Below the pieces are notes generated by a model. It was given only the letters and a program-made list of their open reading frames with translations. It did not search any database and was not told where the DNA came from. Below are positions 1 to 12,111 of a stretch of DNA of 64,000 nucleotides, piece after piece. Origin of the DNA: Dicyema japonicum. Its lineage: Eukaryota; Dicyemida; Rhombozoa; Dicyemidae. Location: positions 1,775,925 through 1,839,924 of the forward strand of contig RDEW01000002.1 in assembly GCA_011109175.1 (NCBI GenBank), read 5' to 3'. Made by a program: the position numbers and the translations under genes. How positions within the stretch are numbered: position 1 is the stretch's first letter; every line of letters begins with the position of its first letter.

Positions 1-1015
<1,015 letters not shown>

Positions 1016-1929
1016 GATTTCATTTTTTATTAATAAAAATTTGGGCATTAAATTACCAATTTTTGTATTTAGTTTTACACATCTTAAAAATTTAATTTTT
1101 TATTTTTTAATGTGTGCCGTGGATTATTTTTTACGATTAGTGTGCCGCGAGAATTATTTTTTTAAAAGCTCTGTTTTTTTATTACGCACTTATTCTGCAC
1201 CAAGCAAAGTATGTCTTTGAGCAGAATGCATTGACAACAATAAGTCTTCATTTTCTTCACACTGTAGTAAGCGATTATCCGAAATTTGTGCCGGATGATC
1301 AACCCCATTAAAAATCTTGAATGGAGATGTTTTGTTGATTGATGATTGGAATATTTTAACTGAATACGAATATCACCAAGACTAGATTGATGTTTTCATA
1401 GAGTTACTTCAGTAGCTGAAACGGATGATAACCACTTTTAGAGATTGGTTTAATCTATAAGTTTAACAGACAAAACTTTTATAATCAATCGTTGTTTCAG
1501 CTCTGATTCTTCCTAAAAAATCGCTAAAAAATATTATTGCCTTTATCCTATTATATTAAATTACTGTAATAGATTTATCATCCTCAAAACTAGCAATGGG
1601 GAAGTCTCCAAATAAGCTGTTAAGGAAAGTGACGCATCAAGAAACCCTTTTTCAGATTCTCTAATAGCTAGCGCAACTCATCATTATTATTATTATTATT
1701 AACTCATCTGAAGCTTAAAACCGAAATAAAATATTTTTTAACTTTAAATATTAATGAATTTTTTTGTTAATTAAAAAAATAAAAATGATTAAAATTTCAT
1801 TCGATTAATCTGAGTGACTTTTGTTATTTTATGATTTCAAAATATTAAAAAAATTAGCCGCGTGGCGACATGTGGTGCTGCGTGGTTATTTGATTGAAGT
1901 TTTCTGCTTGCTTGTCTGTTCCTCTTTTC

Positions 1930-2165
1930 TCTTCCTATTAGAGTGGCGTCATGTGATCCACCTGTCTAGGTGACGCCCAGTGCCAGGCCGGCACGAAAAA
2001 GGATCATTTGCTCTTCCCCACTCCACTGGAGGGTTTCAACAACTGCATGTAATGGACGTCCTACCCTTTATGCTGATTCCGGATGGACTCTGTTTCTGTA
2101 GAAGTGGAAACTGGATGCACTTAATTAGTTGTTTACTTTAACCTCTTTCTCGGTGTATCCGGGGT
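1930..2165 (+). repeat. Dispersed short repeat, family B
   Basis: This stretch shares blocks such as GATCATTTGC and CCACTCCACTGG with the reverse strand of 42740-42990. Its 3' part (CTTAATTAGTTG, then TTAACC and CTTTCT) is shared with about 20990-21050. No ORF of note. It is probably a SINE or the non-coding end of a larger element. Confidence 0.5.
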
Positions 2166-2247
2166 TATAAAATTAAAATATTAACGATTTTAACTAAAAA
2201 TTACACCATTCAGCTCAGAAAACTCTGAATTATCCTACAGTGGTAAT

Positions 2248-2475
2248 TTTTATTTTGCAGATTGGCGTTCTTTGGGCATGCTGTCCGCTCTGACTCCCTG
2301 GAAAGAACCATTATTTGAGCAATATTACTGGGAAGAGAAGACCTGGTCGACAGAGGACTCGGTGGCTATCCACGGTGGAAGACGTCACGAAAATGCCTAT
2401 ATCAAGGCTACTCCAAATTGCGACGGATCGGGGAGAGTGGAGGAAACTTGTTCATGAGATCTCCATCGTTGTGGA
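2248..2475 (+). mobile_element. LINE 3' fragment (GRxRTRWL type)
   Basis: The frame reads LSNITGKRRPGRQRTRWLST and continues to GEWRKLVHEIS, the C-terminal tail seen in many non-LTR reverse transcriptases. A close copy lies on the minus strand at 17940-18250, inside a hAT element. It is truncated on both sides and non-functional. Confidence 0.65.
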
Positions 2476-2489
2476 GGGATCGTCGATGC

Positions 2490-2655
2490 CAAAGGGCTGC
2501 ACCCGTTTTCGAGCAAAAGGAGTGCGGGCAGAGCACCCCGTCACGCTGCTATGAACAACATTGTCATGCGTGCTCTTGAAGTTGCAGGCTTTCCGGCAGT
2601 GCTGGAACCCATGGAATTAACCGCGAAGACGAGAAAAGACCGGATGGGTTAACAA
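2490..2655 (+). mobile_element. REL-endonuclease LINE fragment
   Basis: Reading frames give SAGRAPRHAAMNNIVMRAL, then LEVAGFPAVLEP and, one frame over, GINREDEKRPDGLTI. This matches the stretch between the CCHC knuckle and the RPD catalytic motif of the restriction-like-endonuclease retrotransposon seen in fuller form at 28075-28720. It is a short 5'- and 3'-truncated piece. Confidence 0.6.
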
Positions 2656-2894
2656 TCTAAGCGTTCACTGAGTGGAAATCGCTCTTATGGGACTGCAATG
2701 TTGTGGATTCTTTCTCGAACTCGATGATACTCAATCAAAAAATCGAAATTTATTTGTTAGGTCATAAAGTAAAAAATTATTATTGATTTTGATTTTTTTA
2801 ATTTTTTGAGTTTTTGAATAAAATGAAACATAACTGGAATGTCCTGGCCATACAAGATCTAGCAGAAAGGATTATACAATATGTGTGACTGTAC

Positions 2895-3155
2895 ACCATT
2901 AAGTCTCGAGATCATTAGCTCTCATTGAAGATTCTTTGGACACGTCCGAATATCGCCATGGAAGATTACTACTCCTCCAATGTATAACGCTTACGTGGAA
3001 GACCAAGAACAACCCTCCCGATCGTTTTACAAAACGATTTGAAAGGCGTAAAGAAAACATTGGCATGTGGTGACGACCTGGACACACTGAGGGATCTGGC
3101 TAAAAACAGAGAAGCCTGGAACAAGCTAACTCTTTCTCTTATTTTTTGCTGCATA
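2895..3155 (+). mobile_element. LINE 3' fragment (GRPRTTLP type)
   Basis: Mixed frames carry the RGRPRTTLP-type motif and then DDLDTLRDLAKNREAWNKL, the C-terminal end of the same LINE family that is found inverted at 4640-5330. It is degenerate and 5'-truncated. Confidence 0.6.
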
Positions 3156-3199
3156 TGCGGGGCTCTCGTGAAAGTGCTAGTAATAATAAAATACTATTA

Positions 3200-3827
3200 T
3201 GAGCTATTTAGTAAAATAATATACTAGTACATGTCTGAACATACAAAAAGAACACTTAGAAGGTCCCGAAGTCTAAGAATAATAAATGATGTTTTGTCTT
3301 ACATTTAAAGTAATGGATTACTCAGGATAGTTGTTTGTTGTCGCATTCCTTTACTGTGGTAAATAAGGTCAGTCAGGTCCGCGGGTTTCCATCTTCCTCA
3401 CAGACGCGAAGAAATCCGGAGCCACGACTACGGATCTTAGCTTCCATGAGTAGTGAATCAACTGTGGATCCATTACGTGGGTAGAGCATACTGATTGTTT
3501 TCTGGTGTATTGAGTTGACTCTTTGGACCATAGACTCCGATAGTGCGAATCTCCATCGTAATAAACACGCTCATTATGCTAGCAGTCAGTAACTTCTAAT
3601 TTTTGTCTTTATTGGCTTACTAAATTGTTCTATCAAAACGACAAAATCCTTTCCACATTGACTCAAGAACACAATGTTGCCATCCCGGTTTCACAAAATT
3701 GACCAAACTTATTTCGGATAAATATGCTTGAATAAAACGCGATATATGCAATTGATAATAAAGCATTTAATTTGATTTAAGTTTTCCGCCATTTAAAAAG
3801 AGTGGAAAATTTCCTACGGACCTTCCT
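3200..3827. other. Non-coding stretch, no gene seen
   Basis: AT-rich sequence without a recognisable ORF, RNA or element end. Confidence 0.4.
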
Positions 3828-4046
3828 GTGAATGAACCGGATGGAAAAAACAATGAGAACGCAGGTGGAGTGGTCCGAGGGCGTTTCGGAGTACAAGAAA
3901 TAGATCCAAATTCTCTACCGAAGAGCCGATCTCTCCAGACGATTATCGACCAGGTGAATAAGGAGGACAAATTTGAGTGGGTTATGAAGTTTTCCGAGTA
4001 TCCAAGGCAACATTTGAAAGATTACCTCAAGGACGATGGCCTTTGA
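3828..4046 (+). CDS. Hypothetical ORF (72 codons)
   Basis: An ATG-initiated ORF of 72 codons, charged and without membrane segments, ending in a Lys/Asp-rich tail (HLKDYLKDDGL). I do not recognise it. It lies between LINE fragments, with no clear flanking exon and no miniature-intron signature. It could be a chance ORF, an exon of an unknown gene, or part of an unrecognised element. The sequence from here to 4640 shows no better candidate. Confidence 0.2.
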   Translation: MNEPDGKNNENAGGVVRGRFGVQEIDPNSLPKSRSLQTIIDQVNKEDKFEWVMKFSEYPRQHLKDYLKDDGL

Positions 4047-4639
4047 TAACGAAAACCTTCAATGATAATTGCATTTTTGAAGGACATGGCCATTTTCCCG
4101 ATAAACAATTTGCCGTTTGTTGTTACTAAAGACGTTTAACATAATTCGTCCGAGAAAATGATTTTTTCCATGTGTCATCAACATGCTGAGAAGTTTTTTG
4201 CATGTACCCATTTCGATTTTACATTTTGTAATGTCAACAGTGGTTTTCTTTTACAACTCGTGCATAGAGACCATCTCACTTCAAAATTCGACCAATTGTT
4301 AGTGGAGAAATGTCACTATTGATAGCGGACAAGTACAGCAGATATTGACTGGGCATTCCTCGACATCAAACATAACTCATTTGTTTGGTCGTTTCTCAAC
4401 ATAGGTAGACGTTCTGATCAAATTTTCCTTTTGATAGATCCCGTATTTGCATATTTTGTAGTAACAAATCCAGCAGAAGATCTCGGAATATTCACTAGTG
4501 TTGAGATCTCATATTGTTTTCCCAGCAGAATAGTGACTCCTTTGAATTCTCTAAATTGAGGCTTCGAAAGCATGTCCATATTTTTGTTAATTCAACTAAA
4601 ACAAAAAGTCCAAGTATTAATTATTATTATTTAAGCACT

Positions 4640-5330
4640 TCACGAGAGCCATACTAATTATAGCCCCGCATGTGCAGCAAAAGAAACAAGGTTAGATGTC
4701 ATCCTTTTCCATGCTCCCCTGTTCCTAGCCAAGGCTCTCATGTTGTCCAGGTCGTCGGCATTTATTAGATTTTTTTGATATTGACCAGGTCTTTTTGTAA
4801 GACTATTGGCAGTGTTGTTCTAGGTCTTCCACGATAGCGGCCTTCTTGACTAACATAGTATGTTTCCATAGATATGTTCGGTGGGGATGTTAATTCCATC
4901 CTCAGCACGTGTCCGAAGAGCTTCCATCGGGATTCCAGTACTTCTAAGCTGATAGGTCTAGTGCTGCATCTCTTATATAAAGCATTCCTCGATATTCTCG
5001 TAGGCCAAGTAGTTCCTGTTATTTTTCTCAGCTGACCTCTGTGGAACGAGTCTAGTTTTTCCATATCCGCTGATGAGGTCGCCCAAGTTCCAGCGTTATA
5101 TAAAAGTACGGGTTTTATGAATGAGTCGCATAATAGGATTCTCATTTTCGTGTCGATGCCTTTTTGATTGAACCATAGATTCTTTAGTTTATATAACGCA
5201 GCATTGGCTAGAGTTTTCCTACGTAAAATATCTTCGCTATCTCCCAAAAGTATTAATGTCAGGTCAATAAAAACCCCAATTTTTTCAAATCTAATTTTTT
5301 TAATGCAGGTACTGTAGAACACTAAACTAT
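4640..5330 (-). mobile_element. LINE reverse transcriptase, 3' half fragment
   Basis: A 185-codon open frame on the minus strand carries LWFNQKGIDTKMRILLCDSF, then LFGHVLRM and GRYRGRPRTTLPIVLQKDL. This is the standard post-RT region of endonuclease/RT non-LTR elements. The frame continues degenerately to the DLDNMRALARNR-type tail at about 4690-4760. The catalytic RT domain is missing, which is typical of a 5'-truncated insertion. Confidence 0.75.
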
Positions 5331-5469
5331 CGATTACGAACTGGGGATAATCTAGCTTCCTAGTGGATAGCTGTGAAGGAATCCTACGAGTTGATACATT
5401 CTGTAGACTCCAGTAGAATGGATTGTCGTCAATACCAGAAGTTTGGAATATAATACCAATGTCTTGATG

Positions 5470-5960
5470 GGTATCTGAGGATTAATAATCAGTGTAATGC
5501 AAAACTCAACCACGTTATTGAATCACGTTCTATCTATCAGACTGATCAATTGTATTATGGAGATAGTAAAGATATTTTTGTAAAACTACTACAAGTTGTC
5601 TTTGACTATGGGTTTGATTTGAAGAAGTTTGTATGTTTGGGTACCCATGGTGCTTCGAATATGGTTGGACGACATGCTGGTTTTGCTACCAAATTGCGAG
5701 CTGAAATAGAAAAGTTAAATCCCGGGTGATCATTTGTTCACTTTCATTGTATTATTTATCAGCAAAATTTGTGCTCAAAGATTTTAAAAATGAAAAATAC
5801 GATTAGTTTGGTTACGAAGACAGTAAGGAAATAATTTTATTTAGAAAAAAAGCAGATAAAAGCTCGCAATTATAACGATCTCATAATGAGAGTTTTTTTA
5901 GGTTATCTTTTATCTTTTTTTCATTTATTTACGACTTAAGTATTTGAATGATAGACAGGT
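5470..5960 (+). mobile_element. hAT transposase fragment (ZBED/GTF2IRD2-like)
   Basis: The frame at about 5570-5830 reads LLQVVFDYGFDLKKFVCLG, THGASNMVGRHAGFATKL and FVHFHCIIYQQNLCSK. This corresponds to the DGA.SM.GR...HCI.H core of hAT transposases. The expected first catalytic Asp (TDGA) reads His here (THGA). Stops follow. A dead fragment. Confidence 0.75.
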
Positions 5961-6220
5961 TTTTGCTATCAAATTTAACAAGTTCGATATTTGCTTTCAG
6001 ACAACAGAAGTGAAGAAAGCCCCACCAAGTGAGCAGATTCAGAGAGGATTCCCATTCATTTAACGAAAACATATAAAATCTAAATCTAATTATGTTAGTT
6101 GTATTTGTTTATTGTAAAGTTTAGAAGAATCATCGGCTACAAAAATTAAAATATTCAACCTCTTGTTTAAAGTCGCAAATAATGTCTTAATGTTGAATGC
6201 TGTGGGATTTTTTCTAAAAT

Positions 6221-8430
6221 TTATTTTAACTGAGTAAACTTTTTATAAATAAAAAGGCCAAGAGCAGCAGCAATGACAACAACAATTGCGAAAAAGATGC
6301 CGACTCCTATAGCCATGCTCTTTTTGGATGAACCTATACGTTTCTAAAATAAACTCTTACCTAACATTGAAGATGCAGAATACGGAGAATCTACGAATAA
6401 GAAATAATTTATTTACGATATCCAACACAGACTGCTATGTGTTCTTCTCTACATCTCGTGGCAATCCATGATCCGTTATGAGAGACAGTAATGCAAACAA
6501 TTTCATCATCATTATAGGTTGGCTCGTTGGGAGCCCATGGAGTACTTTCCTAATAATACAGAGTTTTACCAAACCGGTTTATCCCCAATCCACGTGAGAT
6601 TGGTGTCATTCCATAAAATTCTATAGTCCATGAAAAACCTTTGATTTTTTATTTCTAGAATAATGATTGTGATCACTTTGATTGAGTTTATTTACGTATA
6701 TTCTTATCATCCGTCTTTATCATCGAGAGACCAAACTGAGAACAGAGTCTTGAAGAATCGTGATAAGATAACGATCTCCCAAACATTGTGTAGATTTTTG
6801 AATATATTTTAATTGAAGCAGTCTCATTTTCCAAGTCTAAAAAGTTACTAACAATTATACGCCAAAAATTATTTGTGCAGTTAATATTGGAGTAATTATC
6901 TAGAATAAATAAAAAATAAAACAATTATTATCATTTTTATAACAAATGAATCTAGTCTTGTGACATTTATCGTTAATCCATTTTCCTGAAGCATATTGAG
7001 CATAAACACATCCATATTTTTGAGGTTCCATGGGATAGCCCCTGTCCCAGTTAGTAAAACTCTATACATGTAAGTAAAAAAATACGGATTCAAGCATGTC
7101 TCCTCTCATGAACACACCATCAAAATAGATTGATCCAAAGTAAATTCCAACATCAAATTCGACATTCTCTATGATTTAATTTTATTAAGACCAAAAACAG
7201 CACAGTTATCCATAGGATTAAACGGAGAATAGAGAACCGCATTTCTCATGGCACAAATAGACACGGCCTCTTCCCGAGTAGACAAGAAGTCAAATACATA
7301 AAATGAATTTTTGGAAATAAAATATCTGAGAAAAATAGTCTAAAATTAATTGTTGGATTATACGGAATTTATTTTTTTCACTACAGTCCTTTGGAGTTGC
7401 CCCATTAATAACAGAATCTATTTTTTGTATTAAAAATACCAGTTTCACAAATAATATGTGCAGATTCTGAACAGTCAATGGTGGAAAATTCTCCATTAGT
7501 GGAATCACGAACGACGCATTCCTTATCAATGAGATTGAGTGAAGTCCACGGTAGGTATGACTAAAATATTTAACTCCTAAAAACCGCTAAATAATTTTTT
7601 TCTGTCATATAATTATTCTTTCCGTGTGTGTGATCCCGACGAAAGATCGGGAAAATACTAACTCTAAAGTGGTTTATATTAACAGATTACCATGAATAGC
7701 ACAGTTTTCTGTTCCATCGTTTGGGATGAAAACATACCCGTTGTGATCGTATTTGCAAATTCGTTTTGTTGTCGCATAGTTCTTGGGGAAATTATAAATG
7801 TAATATGTGTGTCCTCTGAAGGTCACCATACTGTCGTAGGGTACTAAACTTATAATTTATCGAAAACTGTTGATCTGCTTTCCGTCAGTTATATTGATTC
7901 CAGTTGAATGGATATTATCTATTTTGATACTTATTACTACCAGATTCGCAAACCCAGTAATTCATATCATGTTCATTTGTAACTTTCCATTTGCCAGAAC
8001 TTGCATCATTGTTACTCCCTTCCAATTATCAGGCATTGTAGTTTCAAAATTGGAGTAAGTCTATATAAAATGCAATTTTACAATCGATTCATTCAATTTA
8101 AGACTAACAAATCATCTGATCCATAGTTTAGTCTCTGAATTCCAATCGTCCTGTCTTTGATAGTGAGACCTAAGATTTCATTAAAGAGTAACTGCTATTA
8201 AGTCATTTTCTTTTTGATCTTGTATGTCGACAGCATAAAATTCATCACTATCTGCATTCTTGCATTGATTGTGCTTCATTCACTTTTTAGAGATAGCTGA
8301 AAAATAGTATGAATGACCATTCCAATTATATAAAGATCCATAAGTAGACACTTTTCCGGAACATTGATTCGTCAGTACAAGTACTAAATTATATCATAAC
8401 TTTACTGAGTAATGCCCAAAGATCAAACAT
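6221..8430 (-). CDS. Type I membrane receptor with four C-type lectin-like domains
   Basis: A multi-exon gene on the minus strand. ATG at 8430 begins a signal peptide (MFDLWALL, 22-nt intron, ILVLTNQC), followed by four C-type lectin-like domains at about 8360-7915, 7890-7435, 7370-6910 and 6890-6430. Each shows family marks, for example GHSYYF, WVCES, ECVVRDST and IICET, GKWINDKC, WAPNEP and GSWIATRC. After a short stalk come KKSMAIGVG, a hydrophobic helix rich in Val/Ala, and the tail YKKFTQLK with stop at 6223. The layout is that of a small mannose-receptor-like surface protein, plausibly for host-cell adhesion (inference). About 14 introns of 21-44 nt are needed. Oddities: one base is missing in domain 1 at 8017-8019, one exon junction near 8170 and one near 6400 do not keep phase, and an in-frame TGA near 8290 needs a 36-nt intron. 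The gene may be decaying or mis-assembled. Confidence 0.75.
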
Positions 8431-9420
8431 TGACTTGTGAGTGTAATTCCCAATTTATAGAAATATTAATGAGGCGGTCATTTAATTTATCAAATTTGTT
8501 TATTGTGTAAAAAAATATTTCTATTAATTGATTTGAAATTGACGTTGATTTATTATTCGAAAACAGAAAAAAAGAATATTAGTAACGAATCATACTCAAC
8601 TGGCACAACGGGATTTTTTCAGTGCCTATAAACCATTTACGTTTGCAAGGGCATCACATTTTTGATTTTGTTGACATCACTTTTGCCCAATCCCCCAACC
8701 ACTCCAGAGGTTTAGAAACGTTGTGAAAAATGAAAGCTGTTTCTAAACTCTAATCATTTATCGGTGTTAATTACGAATGTAGTTAATTTCAAGTTAATAT
8801 GCTAATTCAGATTTTTGAAGTCAATATTATAGAAATAATAATTTTTTTTAAATTTTTTTGGACAATTATTTAACAAAGATACAAATGTTAGTTGAGGAAG
8901 CCGGCTGCGTCTATCGCGAACAAGTTCCCTCGGAGAAATAATAATTTATAAATAAAAAAAATGTCATTAATAAGAACAGTAGAACAAATAGTTGACCAAA
9001 ACTATTAACATTTTTTAACAAAACACGGCCCTTCCACCAGGGAGTAGGTAATGTTTCCATTATTTAAGCCCACCTTAGGCAGAACTAATGTGAACATTGT
9101 GAAAATTAATACTTCCGCTTTGTTTTTTTAATTTATGCGGTAACCTCGCCTTGTATATATTTAACATTGATTGAGTAAGACTCAACTATCAAAAACCATA
9201 ACTCTCATTCTCATTTTATTCTTGTGAGTGGGTCGATTTTTGGAAAAAAAATATTTTTATTAATTGAACGCAGTTAACAATTACTACTAGTTTCAGTCAA
9301 GGTTGGCTGCACTCATAATTAAAAAAACATTTCCCTTGACGATCTGAACTAAATGCGCACCAATAAGTGCTATAATTTTTTTTAAAGAAATTTTATTATC
9401 AAATGAATAAAAATTAAATT
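8431..9420. other. AT-rich upstream region
   Basis: No gene seen. About 8860-8945 resembles, on the opposite strand, 57795-57890 (shared CCGAGGGAAC and GTTCGCGAT), so part of it is repeat-derived, probably the end of the retrotransposon fragment at 9424. Confidence 0.4.
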
Positions 9421-9423
9421 AAG

Positions 9424-9560
9424 GCATCTGAATGGCCATGCTATTTCCCCTAACAATAGCCAACGAGATACGTTCTCGGAACCAACCAGTCTCTCGCGGA
9501 TCCTTGGTCACAGCTTGAATCATGGAGCCGATCTTAGTGGTATAATTCGTACCAAAAAGT
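9424..9560 (-). mobile_element. REL-endonuclease LINE, C-terminal end
   Basis: The minus frame reads KIGSMIQAVTKDPRETGWF, then RERISLAIVRGNSMAIQMP and a stop. The pattern (R-E-[ST]..F..R.S.AI.RGN) is the extreme C-terminus of the restriction-like-endonuclease LINE family. Matching ends occur at 28820-28975 and 49443-49520. The copy at 28820 is nearly identical but frameshifted. Confidence 0.6.
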
Positions 9561-9639
9561 GGCCTAAAAATTAAGGATAAATAAAAATTTTTGTTTTTAT
9601 TTAAAAAACCGAATTATTTTTGTTAATTATGCCAAATCT

Positions 9640-9835
9640 GTGACAAGCACAGGTTAAGAGGTCTGACTGGCCTTAGTTCGAATCCTACTGCTGTCTATTC
9701 GGTTAAAAATTCCACCAACTAAAATGCTTCTGAGATTGACGATTGACGCCGTCGTCAGGGATTCCTAACCTCAAAACCAGATTGTCTATGGGACTCACAC
9801 ACAACAACAAAAGAACGAAATGTAAAGAACATTTT
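9640..9835 (+). repeat. tRNA-derived SINE copy
   Basis: Contains a B-box-like GTTCGAATCC and then GACGCCGTCGTCAG and CACACACAA, in the same order as the better-preserved SINE copies at 58370 and 62850(-). Confidence 0.55.
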
Positions 9836-10304
9836 CTATGCCTTGATTATTTAAAAAAAATGTTTTTTATTTATTTTCTGTGAGGTCTGCCTATGCTGAG
9901 ATGAGTAATTGAAACTACTATTTATCAAAGGAAGGGTGATATTAATACGATCTTTTTTATCGTCAATTTTTTGAATAATAAAAAACTTTATGAGTTGAAA
10001 TGAGATTTGAAGCTTTAATTACTCTGATCATCCTTCAATCCTTTCTCTCGATTCTGCAATTCCTCTCTTTGCTCTCCTTTTTGCTATCAAAGATCTGATG
10101 GTAGGAAAGAAGGGGAGTGGGTCCTAGAATTTCCGGGGTTTAGCTGTGACGCACATGAAAACGAAATCTCCTTCTATTTTTAAGGGTTTTGGCGCTCGGA
10201 TCTGAGTGAGTGTGTCATTTTGAGGTTGGGAAAGGAAAAATATAACAAAATTGACGTCCTTCGGTAAATTAATTTCCCTTTCAAACGAAATGGCGCAGTG
10301 TGAC

Positions 10305-10500
10305 AGACGGTTGCCGGGCAAGAGGCCTGAAGGTCGCTAGAATCCCGATACTGCACATTTTGGTTGAAGGTTCCTCACATCAATATGTTTTGGCTTGACG
10401 AGTGATGCCGTCATTAGTGAACTTCACTGCGTAACCGGATCGTCTATAAAGGACATACACCCAAGAAAAAGAAAACAAAAAATGAAGAGCATTCCTTGTT
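10305..10500 (+). repeat. tRNA-derived SINE copy
   Basis: Shares GGTTGAAGGTTCC, CTTGACGAGTGATGCCGTCA and CCGGATCGTCTATAAAGG with the SINE family. The tRNA-like head is degenerate here. Confidence 0.55.
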
Positions 10501-10839
10501 ATAAAAATCCCAGTCTCATCGGCATCACGGTCCGAGAATGAACACTAAGAATTCCAAATCGAGGTTGTTCAAAAATCTAGGTTTAAACTTAAAAAACTTA
10601 ACAAATTATATTTTAGTGTATTGGAAAAAAATGTTCAGTTCTACTCCCAACTCCACATATCTTTTTCAAGTTTAGATGTAGTTTTTCACAAACAAGTAAA
10701 ACACAGAAAGCCGGCGCTTCTTGTCGAGAATAACCTTAAGAGATTCCAAACTAACTTATTGGTCGATAAAGCATATAAACTCCATTAATGATTATCTTCC
10801 ATTATCCAATGGCTGAAAATGGGAGTAGAATTGTCAGAC

Positions 10840-11110
10840 TTTCAAATTATAAAAAATGGCTGAACACTTATGAAACATTTTTGATGAATGATTTTCGTGG
10901 ATACTATCTTCTTTGAAACGGAGTCGAACGCCTTGTGGATATTAACTGATGAAACAGGCTTGACTTTACAAATTATACCAAGAATGAAGAGATTGAAATA
11001 ACCCACGTGGCTGTTTGAGTCCGTGACAATCTTTTTGGGTGATAATAGATTCATTTTTCAGATATACAGAATAGGAGATCAATCCCACGATGGCGGCAAT
11101 GTGCTAAACT
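10840..11110 (-). mobile_element. LINE RT fragment
   Basis: The minus frame includes SVNIHKAFDSVSKKIV, the metal-binding block of a non-LTR reverse transcriptase (DxxKAFD, here NIHKAFD). A second copy, similar over about 240 bp, lies at 57090-57345, so this is an interspersed repeat. Confidence 0.6.
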
Positions 11111-11379
11111 GGTGGTCATATTTTGAGTGAAATATCTTGAAAATTTCTTTTTAATTTCTTTGGATAACTTTGATTTACGGTCTCCCCTCTTTTCTTTGTT
11201 GTAATTTGGCTGTTCTCATAAAAGTTTTGAATTATATTATAAACGGAGAAATAGTTCAAGTGCATGGTAATCGATATCTCTTGTGGAGATACCCCACGTA
11301 CCGCTTCTTCTATTATGTTATTATAAATTAATCAATACTTAAATTTATGAATATTTTTGTGCATTTTTAAATAAAATCA

Positions 11380-12060
11380 TTATTTTTACTAATAGAAATT
11401 AATCTTTGGTAATAATAATAATTATGTGTATGAGTATTTAATGCAACGTGCGGTCGATTCGGTGACGTTAAAACTCCCTCGAGTGGGTAAAAATGTTGGA
11501 AGGAAAAAAAGAGAAGGGTCTCTTGCGTTACAGATGGCAAGAATGTAATTCTTGCCGTATCGAGAGTTTTGTGGCAGCTGACCCAAAAGAATGGGCGAGG
11601 CAGGTAGTCCATAAATTCGCAGCAGGCTATCCTGAATGCCCTGGAATGGCTGGCCATACTTGGCGGAGCTCTGCAGTGGCAGATTCAGTACTGCTATATC
11701 ACCATAGCTACCACTGTCAAAGAGAACTCTAGCACCAGAGCTGTGATACATTGCAGCTCAAGCATGTTTATGAGGTATTTGCGCGGAATCTCGGTTCAGC
11801 GGCGGATGGCCCCCTGGAGGACCGTAAAGTTATCAGCAAGATCCCTCATAGTATGGTTAACGGAGTAGTGTTAATCTGAATCAATAAGGCTGTGGATTAC
11901 GCGGTGGAGGTGATGGCGTTGATCGGGCAGGCAAAGTAGTCACTTTGGCCTTCATGTTTACTTGTCGACCACAAGACAGATTGACTTTTCTCGTGTCCTG
12001 GCCAGCCTTCTGATTCTACTCCGCACGGGATCAATCTCTGGGAATTTCCGTCTATGGCGG
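11380..12060. other. GC-richer segment of unknown nature
   Basis: This segment is visibly richer in G and C than its surroundings and carries overlapping ORFs of 79-109 codons on both strands. None matches a family I recognise. Overlapping open frames on both strands suggest base composition rather than coding. It may be part of an unidentified element. Confidence 0.3.
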
Positions 12061-12111
12061 AGGTTTCCAATATGGGAGGCGCGAAAAGCTTTTCATAAAT
12101 ATTTTTTTATA

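Noticed and set aside
8280-8300. Selenocysteine or read-through at the in-frame TGA of the lectin receptor
   Set aside because: A 36-nt GT-AG intron can remove the TGA in phase, and no SECIS-like structure was apparent; a Trp-to-stop change is another simpler option.
9424-9560. Sm/LSm-like or Mago-like exon (VRGN, TTKIGS)
   Set aside because: The pattern matches the C-terminus of the REL-type LINE family, which also ends the copies at 28820 and 49443.
11422-11751. Overlapping ORFs of 79-109 codons on both strands
   Set aside because: No family resemblance, and both strands open at once in a G+C-richer patch; more likely compositional.
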